Below are positions 1 to 7,429 of a stretch of DNA of 13,392 nucleotides, one piece after another. The position numbers and the translations under genes are program-made. Under the pieces are notes generated by a model that worked only from the letters and a program-made list of their open reading frames with translations, made no database searches and had not been told where the DNA came from. Source of the stretch: RUG721 sp040307385 (GTDB lineage: Bacteria > Actinomycetota > Coriobacteriia > Coriobacteriales > Atopobiaceae); NCBI GenBank assembly GCA_040307385.1, contig JAWRJQ010000025.1:1-13392 (forward strand), read 5' to 3'. How positions within the stretch are numbered: position 1 is the stretch's first letter; each line of letters begins with the position of its first letter.

Positions 1-240
1 TTTGGATGGAAGGTTCTTGCGGCCGACGGCCATGATCTCGCCGCAATCGATCGCGCGCTCGATGAGGCTGCTTCCGTCAAAGGCAAGCCCTGCGCCATAA
101 TCCTCAACACCATCAAGGGCTCTGGCAGCTCCGTCATGGAAAACAAGGCATCATGGCACCACCATCTGCCTACGGCACAGGAGTACGAGCAGATCATCGC
201 GGATCTCTCCGCGCATAGGAAGGCGGCGCTCAATGCCTAG
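1..240 (+). CDS. Transketolase, N-terminal subunit (3' end only)
   Basis: Only the last 79 residues are in the window; the frame is open from base 1 to the TAG at 238-240. The visible part reads FGWKVLAADGHD, then a GKPCAIILNTIKGSG stretch and a WHHHLPT segment. These are the usual features near the end of the thiamine-diphosphate-binding half of split transketolases: the GHD motif, the Lys-Gly loop and a substrate-facing His. With its partner it would move two-carbon ketol units between sugar phosphates in the cytosol. The last eight bases overlap the start of the next gene, so the two subunits are almost certainly translationally coupled. The 5' part lies outside the window, so its length and start cannot be judged. 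Confidence 0.9.
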   Translation, partial: FGWKVLAADGHDLAAIDRALDEAASVKGKPCAIILNTIKGSGSSVMENKASWHHHLPTAQEYEQIIADLSAHRKAALNA

Positions 241-1186
241 GAACACGATTCCCAACCGCCAAGCCATCTGCGATACGCTGGTTGCCGCCGCACGGCACGA
301 CCGCAGCATCGTGGTGCTCTGCTCGGACTCGCGCGGATCCGCCTCCCTTACCACCTTCTTCGATGCGTACCCCGAGCAGTCCGTCGAGGTGGGCATCGCC
401 GAGCAGAACCTCGTGAGCATCGCCGCCGGCCTTGCCTCCTGCGGCAAGAAGGCCTGGGCTGCAAGCCCGGCGAGCTTCGTCTCAACGCGCAGCTACGAGC
501 AGGCGAAGATCGACTGCTCCTATTCCAACGCCAACGTCAAGATCATAGGCATCTCGGGCGGCGTGAGCTACGGAGCCCTCGGCATGAGCCACCACTCGGC
601 CCAGGACATCGCCGCCATGAGCGCCATTCCCAATATGCGCGTCTACCTGCCGAGCGACCGCCATCAAACGCGCGAGCTCGTAAAGGCCCTGCTTGCCGAT
701 GAGAAGCCGGCCTATTTGCGTGTGGGCAGAAATCCCGTGGAGGACATCTATGCGGAAGATGGGTGCCCCTTCGAGATGGACAAGGCCGTCTGGCATGGCG
801 AGGCCGGAACCGATATCGCCATCGTTGCGACAGGCGAGATGGTGTTTTCCGCCCTTCTGGCCCGCAAGCTCCTGCATGAGCAGGGCATCTCCGCCTGCGT
901 GCTCGACATGTACTGCGTGAAGCCCCTCGACGAGGACGCCGTGGTGCGTGCGGCGAGCGCCGCCAAGGCCGTGCTCTCCATCGAAGAGCATGCGCCCTAC
1001 GGCGGCCTCGGCAGCCGCGTGGCCCAAGTCGTGGGGGAGAGGTGCCCGCGTTTGCTGCGCACGCTCGCCCTGCCTGATGCGCCGGTCGTGACCGGCACGA
1101 GCGCCGAGGTCTTTGCCCACTACGGCCTCGACGGCGCGGGCATTGCGGCCTCTGCGAGGGAGCTTCTGGAGAGGGCGGGTGTCTAG
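233..1186 (+). CDS. Transketolase, C-terminal subunit
   Basis: A 317-residue protein with the pyrimidine-binding domain and the C-terminal domain of transketolase, completing the truncated gene before it. EVGIAEQN (about residues 52-59) carries the Glu (E57) that activates thiamine diphosphate in this superfamily. It is followed by the GGVSYGALGMSHHS loop (about 109-122) and a LPSDRHQT stretch. The C-terminal domain begins near GTDIAIVATGE and includes IEEHAPYGGLGS. The length fits split transketolases. The ATG at 233 has AGGAAGG at 217-223, nine bases upstream, and overlaps the previous stop codon. Expected role: non-oxidative pentose phosphate chemistry as a heteromer with the upstream subunit. 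In this family the sequence alone does not separate general transketolase from a pathway-dedicated paralogue; the adjoining kinase gene suggests a dedicated catabolic role. Confidence 0.92.
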   Translation: MPRNTIPNRQAICDTLVAAARHDRSIVVLCSDSRGSASLTTFFDAYPEQSVEVGIAEQNLVSIAAGLASCGKKAWAASPASFVSTRSYEQAKIDCSYSNANVKIIGISGGVSYGALGMSHHSAQDIAAMSAIPNMRVYLPSDRHQTRELVKALLADEKPAYLRVGRNPVEDIYAEDGCPFEMDKAVWHGEAGTDIAIVATGEMVFSALLARKLLHEQGISACVLDMYCVKPLDEDAVVRAASAAKAVLSIEEHAPYGGLGSRVAQVVGERCPRLLRTLALPDAPVVTGTSAEVFAHYGLDGAGIAASARELLERAGV

Positions 1187-1187
1187 C

Positions 1188-2705
1188 ATGGGCACCTATG
1201 TGCTCTCGATCGACCAGTCGACGCAAGGCACGAAAGCCGTGATCTTCGCCGCCGACGGCCGCCTCGTGGCCAAGCGCGCCCGCCCTCATCGCCAGATCAT
1301 CCACGCCAACGGCTTCATAGAGCATGATGGCGAAGAGATCGTCGTGAACGTGCGCACCCTCATCCGCGAGGTCGTGGAGGCGGCGGGCGTCGACCGTGGC
1401 GAGGTTGCCTGCCTCGGCATCTCGAACCAGCGGGAGACCTGCATCGCATGGGATCGCGGAACGGGGGCTCCGCTTTGCAACGCCGTCGTGTGGCAGTGCA
1501 GCCGCGCCAAGGATATCTGCGCCCAGATGGAGGCGGCGGACCCGGCCATCGCAAAGCGCGTGCGCGAGCTTTCGGGCATGAACCTCTCGCCGTACTTCTC
1601 GGCGGGCAAGATGGCGTGGCTCGTGCGCAACGTGCCCGCCGTGGCGAAGGCTGCAGAGGCGGGGAAGCTCGCTTTGGGGACCATGGACAGCTGGCTGCTC
1701 TTCTCGCTTACCGAGGAACGCGCGTTTGCGACGGAGCCCTCCAACGCGAGCCGCACGCAGCTTATGGACATCGGGGCATGTGCGTGGAGCGATGAGCTGT
1801 GCGCGGCTTTCGACGTGCCGATGTCGGCTTTGGCCGACATCCTCCCCTCCGATTCCGTCTTCGGCCACACCACGGCAGGCGGGTTCTTTGCCGAGCCCAT
1901 CCCCATCTGCGGCATGCTGGGCGACTCCCAGGCGGCGCTCATGGGCCAGGACTGCGTGCGCGCCGGCCAGGTCAAGGCGACCTACGGAACGGGCTCCTCG
2001 ATCATGATGCAGACGGGCGGCTCGCGTGCTGTCTCGGGCACCGGCCTTGTCACGAGCCTCGGCTGGAAGATCGATGGCCAGATCAGCTACGTGCTCGAGG
2101 GAAACGTCAACTATACCGGTGCCGTCGTGAGCTGGATGGTCGACGATGCGCGCCTGATCGGCGATGCGGGTGACGCGGAGGTATGCGCGCGACGCGCCAA
2201 TCCCGCCGACAGGACGTACTTCGTGCCGGCATTCACGGGGCTGGGCGCGCCTCACTGGGACGATGGGGCAACGGCCATCCTCACCGGCGTCACGCGTACC
2301 ACCGGCCATGACGAGATCGTCAAGGCGGGGCTCGAGTCCATCGCCTACCAGATCGGCGACGTGGTCGGGGCCCTGCGCGCAGATACCGGCCTCGATGTGG
2401 CCGAGCTGCGCGTGGATGGCGGTCCTACGGCCAACTCCTACCTCATGCAGTTCCAGGCGGACATCGCCGATGCCAGCGTGGGCGTCTCGAGCATAGCCGA
2501 GCTCTCCGCTGCAGGCGCGGCCTTCGTGGCAGGCCACGCGGCGGGCATCTACGATGCCAACGTCATCTCCGAGCGCATCGAGCGGACCGTCTACGAGCCC
2601 GCCATGGAGCCGAGCCGACGGAGTGCACTGCTCGCCGGCTGGAACGCGGCGGTGCGCCAGGCGATGGTCGCTGAAGTAGAACAACGCGGTCGAAAGCACG
2701 TGTAG
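1188..2705 (+). CDS. FGGY-family carbohydrate kinase, glycerol-kinase-like with altered substrate pocket
   Basis: A 505-residue kinase starting at ATG 1188, one base after the previous stop, with GGAGAGGG at 1168-1175. An in-frame ATG at 1113 would overlap the transketolase gene and precede the family's normal N-terminus, so it was not used. ATP-site motifs are DQSTQGTK (9-16), ATYGTGSS (264-271) and VDGGPTANSYLMQFQADI (409-426). Compared from memory with E. coli glycerol kinase, the glycerol contacts Arg83, Glu84, Trp103, Tyr135 and Asp245 correspond to R82, E83, W102, Y136 and D246 here. Gln246 is replaced by S247, and the pocket Phe270 by S271. A smaller, more polar pocket wall suggests a longer polyol or ketose, for example a tetrulose or pentulose (inference). 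Coupling to transketolase supports feeding a ketose phosphate into the pentose phosphate pathway. Glycerol kinase or xylulokinase are the alternatives. Confidence 0.85.
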   Translation: MGTYVLSIDQSTQGTKAVIFAADGRLVAKRARPHRQIIHANGFIEHDGEEIVVNVRTLIREVVEAAGVDRGEVACLGISNQRETCIAWDRGTGAPLCNAVVWQCSRAKDICAQMEAADPAIAKRVRELSGMNLSPYFSAGKMAWLVRNVPAVAKAAEAGKLALGTMDSWLLFSLTEERAFATEPSNASRTQLMDIGACAWSDELCAAFDVPMSALADILPSDSVFGHTTAGGFFAEPIPICGMLGDSQAALMGQDCVRAGQVKATYGTGSSIMMQTGGSRAVSGTGLVTSLGWKIDGQISYVLEGNVNYTGAVVSWMVDDARLIGDAGDAEVCARRANPADRTYFVPAFTGLGAPHWDDGATAILTGVTRTTGHDEIVKAGLESIAYQIGDVVGALRADTGLDVAELRVDGGPTANSYLMQFQADIADASVGVSSIAELSAAGAAFVAGHAAGIYDANVISERIERTVYEPAMEPSRRSALLAGWNAAVRQAMVAEVEQRGRKHV

Positions 2706-2878
2706 GGGAGTTGTTCGGTAGCGACTGGCGTGAAGATTCCTGCAGCATTTGAGCATCTGTTGAAGAATCGCTCCGATATCGGGGGAAGGTGTCAGCATGT
2801 AGCGGCCCCTTCCGCCTCGAACCTGTATAATAATGATAAATCAGTCCGATAACGGGATTATTTGTCAATGGAGGATGC
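2706..2878 (+). promoter_or_regulatory. AT-rich leader and putative promoter of the ATPase gene
   Basis: This 173-base gap turns AT-rich after base 2820, unlike its surroundings. A perfect TATAAT lies at 2826-2831, about 48 bases before the start codon. No good -35 hexamer sits 16-18 bases upstream (the region reads roughly GCGGCCCC), so the promoter may be weak or activator-dependent. A short inverted repeat, AATAAT (2829-2834) and ATTATT (2857-2862), flanks two GATAA copies and could be an operator. No convincing terminator for the kinase operon is seen. Confidence 0.35.
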
Positions 2879-4168
2879 ATGAACATAGCTCGCGACAAGT
2901 ACGTGCAGGATCTTGCGGCACGCATGCACAACGGATTGATCAAAGTGATAACAGGGGTGCGCAGAGCAGGCAAGTCGTTTTTGCTTTTCACCCTGTTCAG
3001 GGAGTATCTGAGAGGGCGGGGCGTAAGCGATGCTCAAATCATCGAAGTGCCCCTCGATGACGATGACTGCGAGCATCTGCGCGATCCGAAGGCTCTGTCG
3101 GCACATATCAAGTCCCTCGTGCCTGACGAATCGCGCCGCTACTACGTGTTTCTCGACGAAGTGCAGTATGCGATATCGGACGATGAGATGAAAAGCGGCA
3201 AACCGCCGCGAATTTACGGGGTGCTGAACAGCCTGCTTCGGCGCCAGAACGTTGATGTGTATGTCACCGGCTCGAACTCAAGGTTTCTCTCATCCGACGT
3301 GCTGACCGAATTCCGCGGGCGTGGGGATGAGGTTCACGTATTGCCTCTGACTTTCTCAGAATTCATGCAAGTCCGAGCCGACGACATCTACCATGCTTGG
3401 GCCGACTACATTGAATACGGCGGGCTGCCCCTCGTTGCAATGATGGATGCACCAGAGCAGAAAGCGTCCTATCTCACGAAGCTTTTTGATGAGACCTACC
3501 TTAGGGATGTGATTGAGCGCAACGGGATCCGTAAGACTCAGGAGCTCGATGATCTGGTGAACGTGCTCGCATCTGCGGTGGGGTCGCTTACGAATGCATC
3601 GAAGATTCAAGCCACCTTCAAGAGTGCCCTGAAATCCAATATCAGCCTGAACACGGTGAAGGCATATATCGGCTACCTGGAAGAAGCGTTCATCATAAGC
3701 CCTGCGGCTCGATACGATGTGAAGGGGCGCAGGTACATCGGAGCTCCGCTCAAGTATTACTTCGAGGATGTGGGGCTTCGCAACGCAAGGCTGGGCTTCA
3801 GGCAGGTGGAGGAAAGCCATCTGATGGAAAACATCTTGTACAACGAGCTTCGCTATCGCGGCTATTCGGTGGATGTCGGAGTGGTGCGTAGGAGAGCCAA
3901 AGACAAAGAGGGGCGAGAACGCGAGTCGTCGCTCGAAGTCGATTTTGTCGCAAACCTTGCCGGTAAGCGCTACTACGTTCAATCGGCCTATTCGATTCCA
4001 GACGAGGCAAAACGACGGCAGGAAACGGCATCTCTGCTTGGGATCGGAGACTCGTTCAAGAAAATCGTGCTCGTAAAGGATGTGGTCAACGTTACCCGTG
4101 ATGATAACGGTATTGTCACGATGGGGCTGTTCGACTTCCTTTTGCACCCTGACAGTCTCGGCTTCTAA
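2879..4168 (+). CDS. AAA ATPase with C-terminal DUF4143 domain
   Basis: A 429-residue protein of the widespread ATP-binding/DUF4143 family, whose cellular role is largely unknown. The N-terminal AAA part has a Walker A motif, GVRRAGKS (26-33), a Walker B motif, YYVFLDEVQ (88-96), and a sensor-like VTGSNSRFLSS (129-139). The C-terminal part has the YIEYGGLP and EEAFII segments typical of DUF4143. It ends in a restriction-endonuclease-like core: ENILYNELRYRG (317-328), LEVDFVA (352-358) and YYVQ (365-368). Gln stands where active nucleases have Lys, so cleavage is doubtful. GGAGG at 2870-2874 is only four bases from ATG 2879, but the MNIARDKY start matches family N-termini. Hand-sampled GC is roughly 45-57%, below the flanking genes, which suggests an acquired gene. 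It has no evident link to the sugar genes around it. Confidence 0.88.
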   Translation: MNIARDKYVQDLAARMHNGLIKVITGVRRAGKSFLLFTLFREYLRGRGVSDAQIIEVPLDDDDCEHLRDPKALSAHIKSLVPDESRRYYVFLDEVQYAISDDEMKSGKPPRIYGVLNSLLRRQNVDVYVTGSNSRFLSSDVLTEFRGRGDEVHVLPLTFSEFMQVRADDIYHAWADYIEYGGLPLVAMMDAPEQKASYLTKLFDETYLRDVIERNGIRKTQELDDLVNVLASAVGSLTNASKIQATFKSALKSNISLNTVKAYIGYLEEAFIISPAARYDVKGRRYIGAPLKYYFEDVGLRNARLGFRQVEESHLMENILYNELRYRGYSVDVGVVRRRAKDKEGRERESSLEVDFVANLAGKRYYVQSAYSIPDEAKRRQETASLLGIGDSFKKIVLVKDVVNVTRDDNGIVTMGLFDFLLHPDSLGF

Positions 4169-4303
4169 GCGGCTTGTACATGTTGGTGCGCTACGGCTGA
4201 GCGTGTATTGCATGCATCGCGTAATTTAGTAAACCGCCGGCGTGGACCGCATCGGGCTGCGATGGGGCGATACTGGTGGTGCTGCCCCGTGAAAGGATGT
4301 CCC
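4169..4303 (+). promoter_or_regulatory. Leader region of the Sde182-like gene
   Basis: A 135-base gap with no clear -35/-10 pair. It holds the 8-base palindrome TGCATGCA at 4209-4216, which recurs in the leader of the PTS gene (5808-5815), and a short CATCG/CGATG hairpin near 4250. AAAGGA at 4292-4297 lies six bases before ATG 4304 and fixes that codon as the start. Confidence 0.35.
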
Positions 4304-5725
4304 ATGGAGAAATGCAAGGCCCGCGCGATCTTCACCAACGACGCCGAGTGCGACGACATGAATTCCTTCCTGCACCTTCTGCTCTACGCCAACGACATCG
4401 ACATAGAGGGCCTCGTGCTTTCGAGCTCGTGCTTCCATTACGAGGGCGATCCGGCAGCAGGCATCGAGCCCATGCGCTGGGCGGGCGGGCAATGGATGTG
4501 GGACTACATCGACGACTACGAGAAGATCCTGCCGAACCTCCGCGTGCACGATGAGGCATATCCCTCGGCGGACTATCTGCGCAGCATCGCCTGCATCGGC
4601 AACGTCAGAATCGAGGGTGACATGGAAGCCGACACGGACGGCTCGGAGCTCATCCGCGCGCGCATCCTCGCCGACGATCCGCGCCAGCTGTACCTGCTCG
4701 CCGGAGGCGGCACCAACACCATCGCCCGCGCGCTCAAGCGCATCGAGGAGGACTGGCGAGGCACGCCCGAGTGGAACCGCATCTATCGCGAGGTCTGCGA
4801 GACGTGCGTCATCTTCATGATCGTGACGCAGGACAGCACCTACCGCGATTACATCGCCGGTACCTGGCCCGATCTGCGCATGCTCCACTGCACGAGCATC
4901 TTCGGCATCGCCTTCATGTTCGATGAGACGCTCTGCCCTGCAGACTGCCTGCACCTCTATCGCGGGAGCTGGCTCAAACCCCATCTGCTCGACAAAGGGC
5001 CGCTCTGTGCGCGCTACCATACCTGGTTCGACGAGCACGTGTATCCGGGCGAGCAGGACCGCAGCCAGTTCGGCTCCAACAGGGAGCTGCGCGGCGGCAA
5101 TTGGTGGGGCAAGCAGGTGCGCGATACCTACGACTTCATCTCCGAGGGGGACAGCCCTGCCTTTCTGCATCTTATCGACAAGGGGCTGCGCTCGCTCGAG
5201 GATCCCGGCTTCGGAGGCTGGGGCGGGCGCTTCGTGCGCGACGATGACAACGAGTTCAATCCTCGCGCGGACTACTGGAAAAGCGCGTCCGATGCCTGCG
5301 AGCCTCCGCTCAAACCGGAGGCGTACCAGCTCACACGCTGGATTACCGATTGGATGAACGACTTTGCGGAACGCGCAAGCTGGTGCGTGGCCGAGCGCTA
5401 TGGGGATGCCAACCATGCGCCAAGGGTTCGCATCGCCGAGGGGCTCGATCTGATCGCCGCTGCGGGGGAGACGGTCATGCTGCACGCCGAAGGATCCGAC
5501 CCCGATGGCGACGAGCTTGCGTACGGGTGGTTCCGCTATGCGGATGCGGACAGCTATGCAGGAGAGCTCGCGCTTGCCGCAGACGGCGCGAGCTGCACGC
5601 TCGCCGTCCCCAACGACGCGTGTGCGGGCGATACGATCCACCTCATCTGCCGCGCGCGCGATGTGCGCGGGAACAGCGACACCTACATGGTGGGCTATGC
5701 GCGCGTCATCGTGACCGTGAAATAG
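4304..5725 (+). CDS. Sde182-type nucleoside-hydrolase-like protein (DUF1593) with C-terminal Ig-like domain
   Basis: A 473-residue protein beginning MEKCKARAIFTNDAECDD. ATG 4304 is preferred over an in-frame ATG at 4208 because it has AAAGGA six bases upstream and matches the family N-terminus. Residues 6-370 match the Sde0182/DUF1593 nucleoside-hydrolase-like domain. The TNDAECDD cluster (11-18) resembles the Asp-rich metal site of nucleoside hydrolases, and later family segments include YPSADYLRSIACIGN, EGDMEADTDGSELI and AGGGTNTIARALKRIEE. Residues 373-473 form a beta-rich domain with GSDPDGDELAYGWFRY and a final VIVTV. Relatives are often annotated as cellulose-binding, but the reaction is not established. 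No signal peptide or membrane segment is visible, so a cytosolic N-glycosidase-like or glycoside-processing role is inferred from its place before a beta-glucoside PTS gene. Confidence 0.85.
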   Translation: MEKCKARAIFTNDAECDDMNSFLHLLLYANDIDIEGLVLSSSCFHYEGDPAAGIEPMRWAGGQWMWDYIDDYEKILPNLRVHDEAYPSADYLRSIACIGNVRIEGDMEADTDGSELIRARILADDPRQLYLLAGGGTNTIARALKRIEEDWRGTPEWNRIYREVCETCVIFMIVTQDSTYRDYIAGTWPDLRMLHCTSIFGIAFMFDETLCPADCLHLYRGSWLKPHLLDKGPLCARYHTWFDEHVYPGEQDRSQFGSNRELRGGNWWGKQVRDTYDFISEGDSPAFLHLIDKGLRSLEDPGFGGWGGRFVRDDDNEFNPRADYWKSASDACEPPLKPEAYQLTRWITDWMNDFAERASWCVAERYGDANHAPRVRIAEGLDLIAAAGETVMLHAEGSDPDGDELAYGWFRYADADSYAGELALAADGASCTLAVPNDACAGDTIHLICRARDVRGNSDTYMVGYARVIVTVK

Positions 5726-5933
5726 GCGTGCCGCGCAGAAGGATCTCCCCAGTGCGGGATCAAAGAGGGCTCCCATCCGGGCATGGCGAAGTTGTGCGTG
5801 GAAACCGTGCATGCAAGTTGAACCAATAACGTCAATGAGGGTGGCAGTTTGGTCATTCTTATGCGGCGGTCCCTTCGCGTTTACTTTAGATGCACGGAAA
5901 ACTGCTCGATCGATGTGAAAGGGAACGATTGCA
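5726..5933 (+). promoter_or_regulatory. Leader region of the PTS EIIBC gene
   Basis: A 208-base gap likely to carry the PTS promoter, although no convincing -35/-10 pair was found. It holds TGCATGCA (5808-5815), shared with the leader of the preceding gene, and TCGATCGA (5906-5913), which also occurs in the AraC/glucuronidase intergenic region (8500-8507). A weak bulged hairpin lies at about 5742-5761. GAAAGGGA at 5917-5924 is the ribosome-binding site for ATG 5934. No antiterminator-type (BglG-like) RNA hairpin plus terminator is evident, which fits control by a protein activator. Confidence 0.4.
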
Positions 5934-7310
5934 ATGGCCAAAGACTACAAGGCTCTCGCAGAGTCTGTGATCGAGAACGTGGGCGGTGCCGACAATATCA
6001 GATCGATCACGCACTGCGTCACGCGTCTTCGCTTTGTGCTCAACGATGAGGGCAAGGCCGTCGACGCCGACCTCAAGGCGGTCAAGGGCGTCATCGATGT
6101 CATCCACGGAAACGGTCAGTACCAGGTTGTCATCGGGACCGATGTCGAGGATGCCTACGATGCCTGCGTCGCGCAGCTCGGCGCCGGATTCGGCGGCGGC
6201 GAGGTTGCAGCCGACCCCGGGCAGGACGATCGCAATCTGCTGGAGAAGTTCTCCGAGATGGTGTCAGGCATCTTCTTCCCGTTCATGGGCGGTTTCGTCG
6301 CCACGGGCATGCTCAAGGCGATCCTCGTCGTGCTCTCCAACTTCTTCCCCGAGTTCGCAGCCACGGGCGCATACACCATCCTCTATGCCGCCGCCGACGG
6401 TTTCATGCGCTTCCTGCCCTTCGTCATCGCGGTTTCCGCAGCTGATAAGTTCAACACGAACAGATACGTGGCGCTCGCCGTCGTGCTCCCGCTTCTGTAT
6501 CCCTCTATCGTGGGGATGACCGGCGAGGGCGCAGCGCTCGACTTCCTCGGCATCCCTGTGGGCCAGATCGACTATGCGACTTCCGTTATCCCGCCCGTCA
6601 TCATGGTGTGGCTGCTCTCCAAGCTCGAGGCCCTCTTCAAGAAGATCATGAACAAGACGTTCTTCTCGCTCTTCGGCTATATGATCATCCTCGCGCTCCT
6701 CGTTCCTGTCGAGCTCATCGCCGTCGGCCCTGTCTTCCAGTTCATCGGTTCCTTCATCGCCGATGCCATCCTCGTCGTGTACAACCTCAATCCGATCCTG
6801 GCCGGCATCATCTTCGCGGGCTTCTGGCCGGTGCTGATCATCTTCGGCGCCCACACCGCCTTCACGCCGATCGTCATGAACAACTTCGCCACGCTCGAAT
6901 ACGATTGGCTCTCGCCGCTGTCCTGGGGTTGCAACTTCGCCATGGCCGGTGCCTGCCTCGGCGTCTTCCTCAAGACCAAGAGTGCCGAGCTCAAAGAGGT
7001 TGCCGGTCCCAACTGGGTGACTGCGCTCCTTGCAGGCATCACCGAGCCTGCGCTCTACGGCGTGAACCTCCGCTTCAAGCGCCCCTTCGTCATCGTCTGC
7101 ATCATGGCTGCCATAGCGTCGATCCCCGTCGCCATCGCCGGAGTGCAGCGCACCGCCTTCACGGGCATCAACCTCATCACCCTGCCTGCGCTCGCATTCT
7201 TCCCCGGCGGTTGGGCCGTGCCCATCCAGGCGGCCATCTCCTTCTTCGGGGCCGCCATCGCCACGTATCTCTTCGGCTACAACGACTCGATGCTCGAGGA
7301 TGCCGGGTAG
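5934..7310 (+). CDS. PTS beta-glucoside-type transporter, EIIBC component
   Basis: A 458-residue membrane permease that takes up a sugar and phosphorylates it. The EIIB domain spans about residues 1-85, with ITHCVTRLRF containing the phospho-accepting C28, and GQYQVVIG (61-68). A linker of about 20 residues leads to the EIIC domain (about 103-450), with many hydrophobic segments, a conserved His in FGAHTAFTP (304-312), and the sugar-binding motif GITEPALYG (368-376). These are hallmarks of the glucose/beta-glucoside superfamily, beta-glucoside branch. The protein stops after EIIC, whereas BglF/BglP proteins of about 620 residues continue into EIIA. The separate EIIA gene at 12093 supplies that function. 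Together with the GH1 gene at 10601, the likely substrates are aryl-beta-glucosides or cellobiose-like sugars. Sucrose or trehalose permeases of the same superfamily are less likely alternatives. Confidence 0.92.
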   Translation: MAKDYKALAESVIENVGGADNIRSITHCVTRLRFVLNDEGKAVDADLKAVKGVIDVIHGNGQYQVVIGTDVEDAYDACVAQLGAGFGGGEVAADPGQDDRNLLEKFSEMVSGIFFPFMGGFVATGMLKAILVVLSNFFPEFAATGAYTILYAAADGFMRFLPFVIAVSAADKFNTNRYVALAVVLPLLYPSIVGMTGEGAALDFLGIPVGQIDYATSVIPPVIMVWLLSKLEALFKKIMNKTFFSLFGYMIILALLVPVELIAVGPVFQFIGSFIADAILVVYNLNPILAGIIFAGFWPVLIIFGAHTAFTPIVMNNFATLEYDWLSPLSWGCNFAMAGACLGVFLKTKSAELKEVAGPNWVTALLAGITEPALYGVNLRFKRPFVIVCIMAAIASIPVAIAGVQRTAFTGINLITLPALAFFPGGWAVPIQAAISFFGAAIATYLFGYNDSMLEDAG

Positions 7311-7337
7311 GAAGCGGAAGAATGCGCGCTCCTTTTG

Positions 7338-7366
7338 GAATGGGGCCGGCTTACCCGGCCCCATTC
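7338..7366. terminator. Strong hairpin between convergent EIIBC and AraC genes
   Basis: A perfect 12-base-pair stem, GAATGGGGCCGG (7338-7349) and CCGGCCCCATTC (7355-7366), with the five-base loop CTTAC. It lies 28 bases after the EIIBC stop and 63 bases beyond the end of the convergent regulator gene. The following T-run is weak (TCTCTATGGCTTTT), so it is terminator-like rather than a textbook intrinsic terminator. It could serve mainly the + strand or act as an mRNA end-protecting structure. Confidence 0.75.
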
Positions 7367-7429
7367 TCTATGGCTTTTCAGCCTGCGCAGTGCGGACAGC
7401 CATAGCCCATGCGTTAAGGGAGAACAGGC

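Noticed and set aside
543..2798. A 751-codon open frame on the minus strand opposite transketolase and the FGGY kinase
   Set aside because: Low-complexity Arg/Ala/His-rich translation with no family motifs; it is the antisense shadow of GC-rich genes with strong matches on the + strand.
4208..4303. An extended 505-residue start for the Sde182-like protein
   Set aside because: The extra 32 residues are Arg/Cys-rich and outside the family alignment, no good ribosome-binding site precedes 4208, and ATG 4304 has AAAGGA at ideal spacing.
4226..5941. A 571-codon open frame on the minus strand opposite the Sde182-like gene
   Set aside because: Same reason: the sense-strand protein matches a known family along its whole length.
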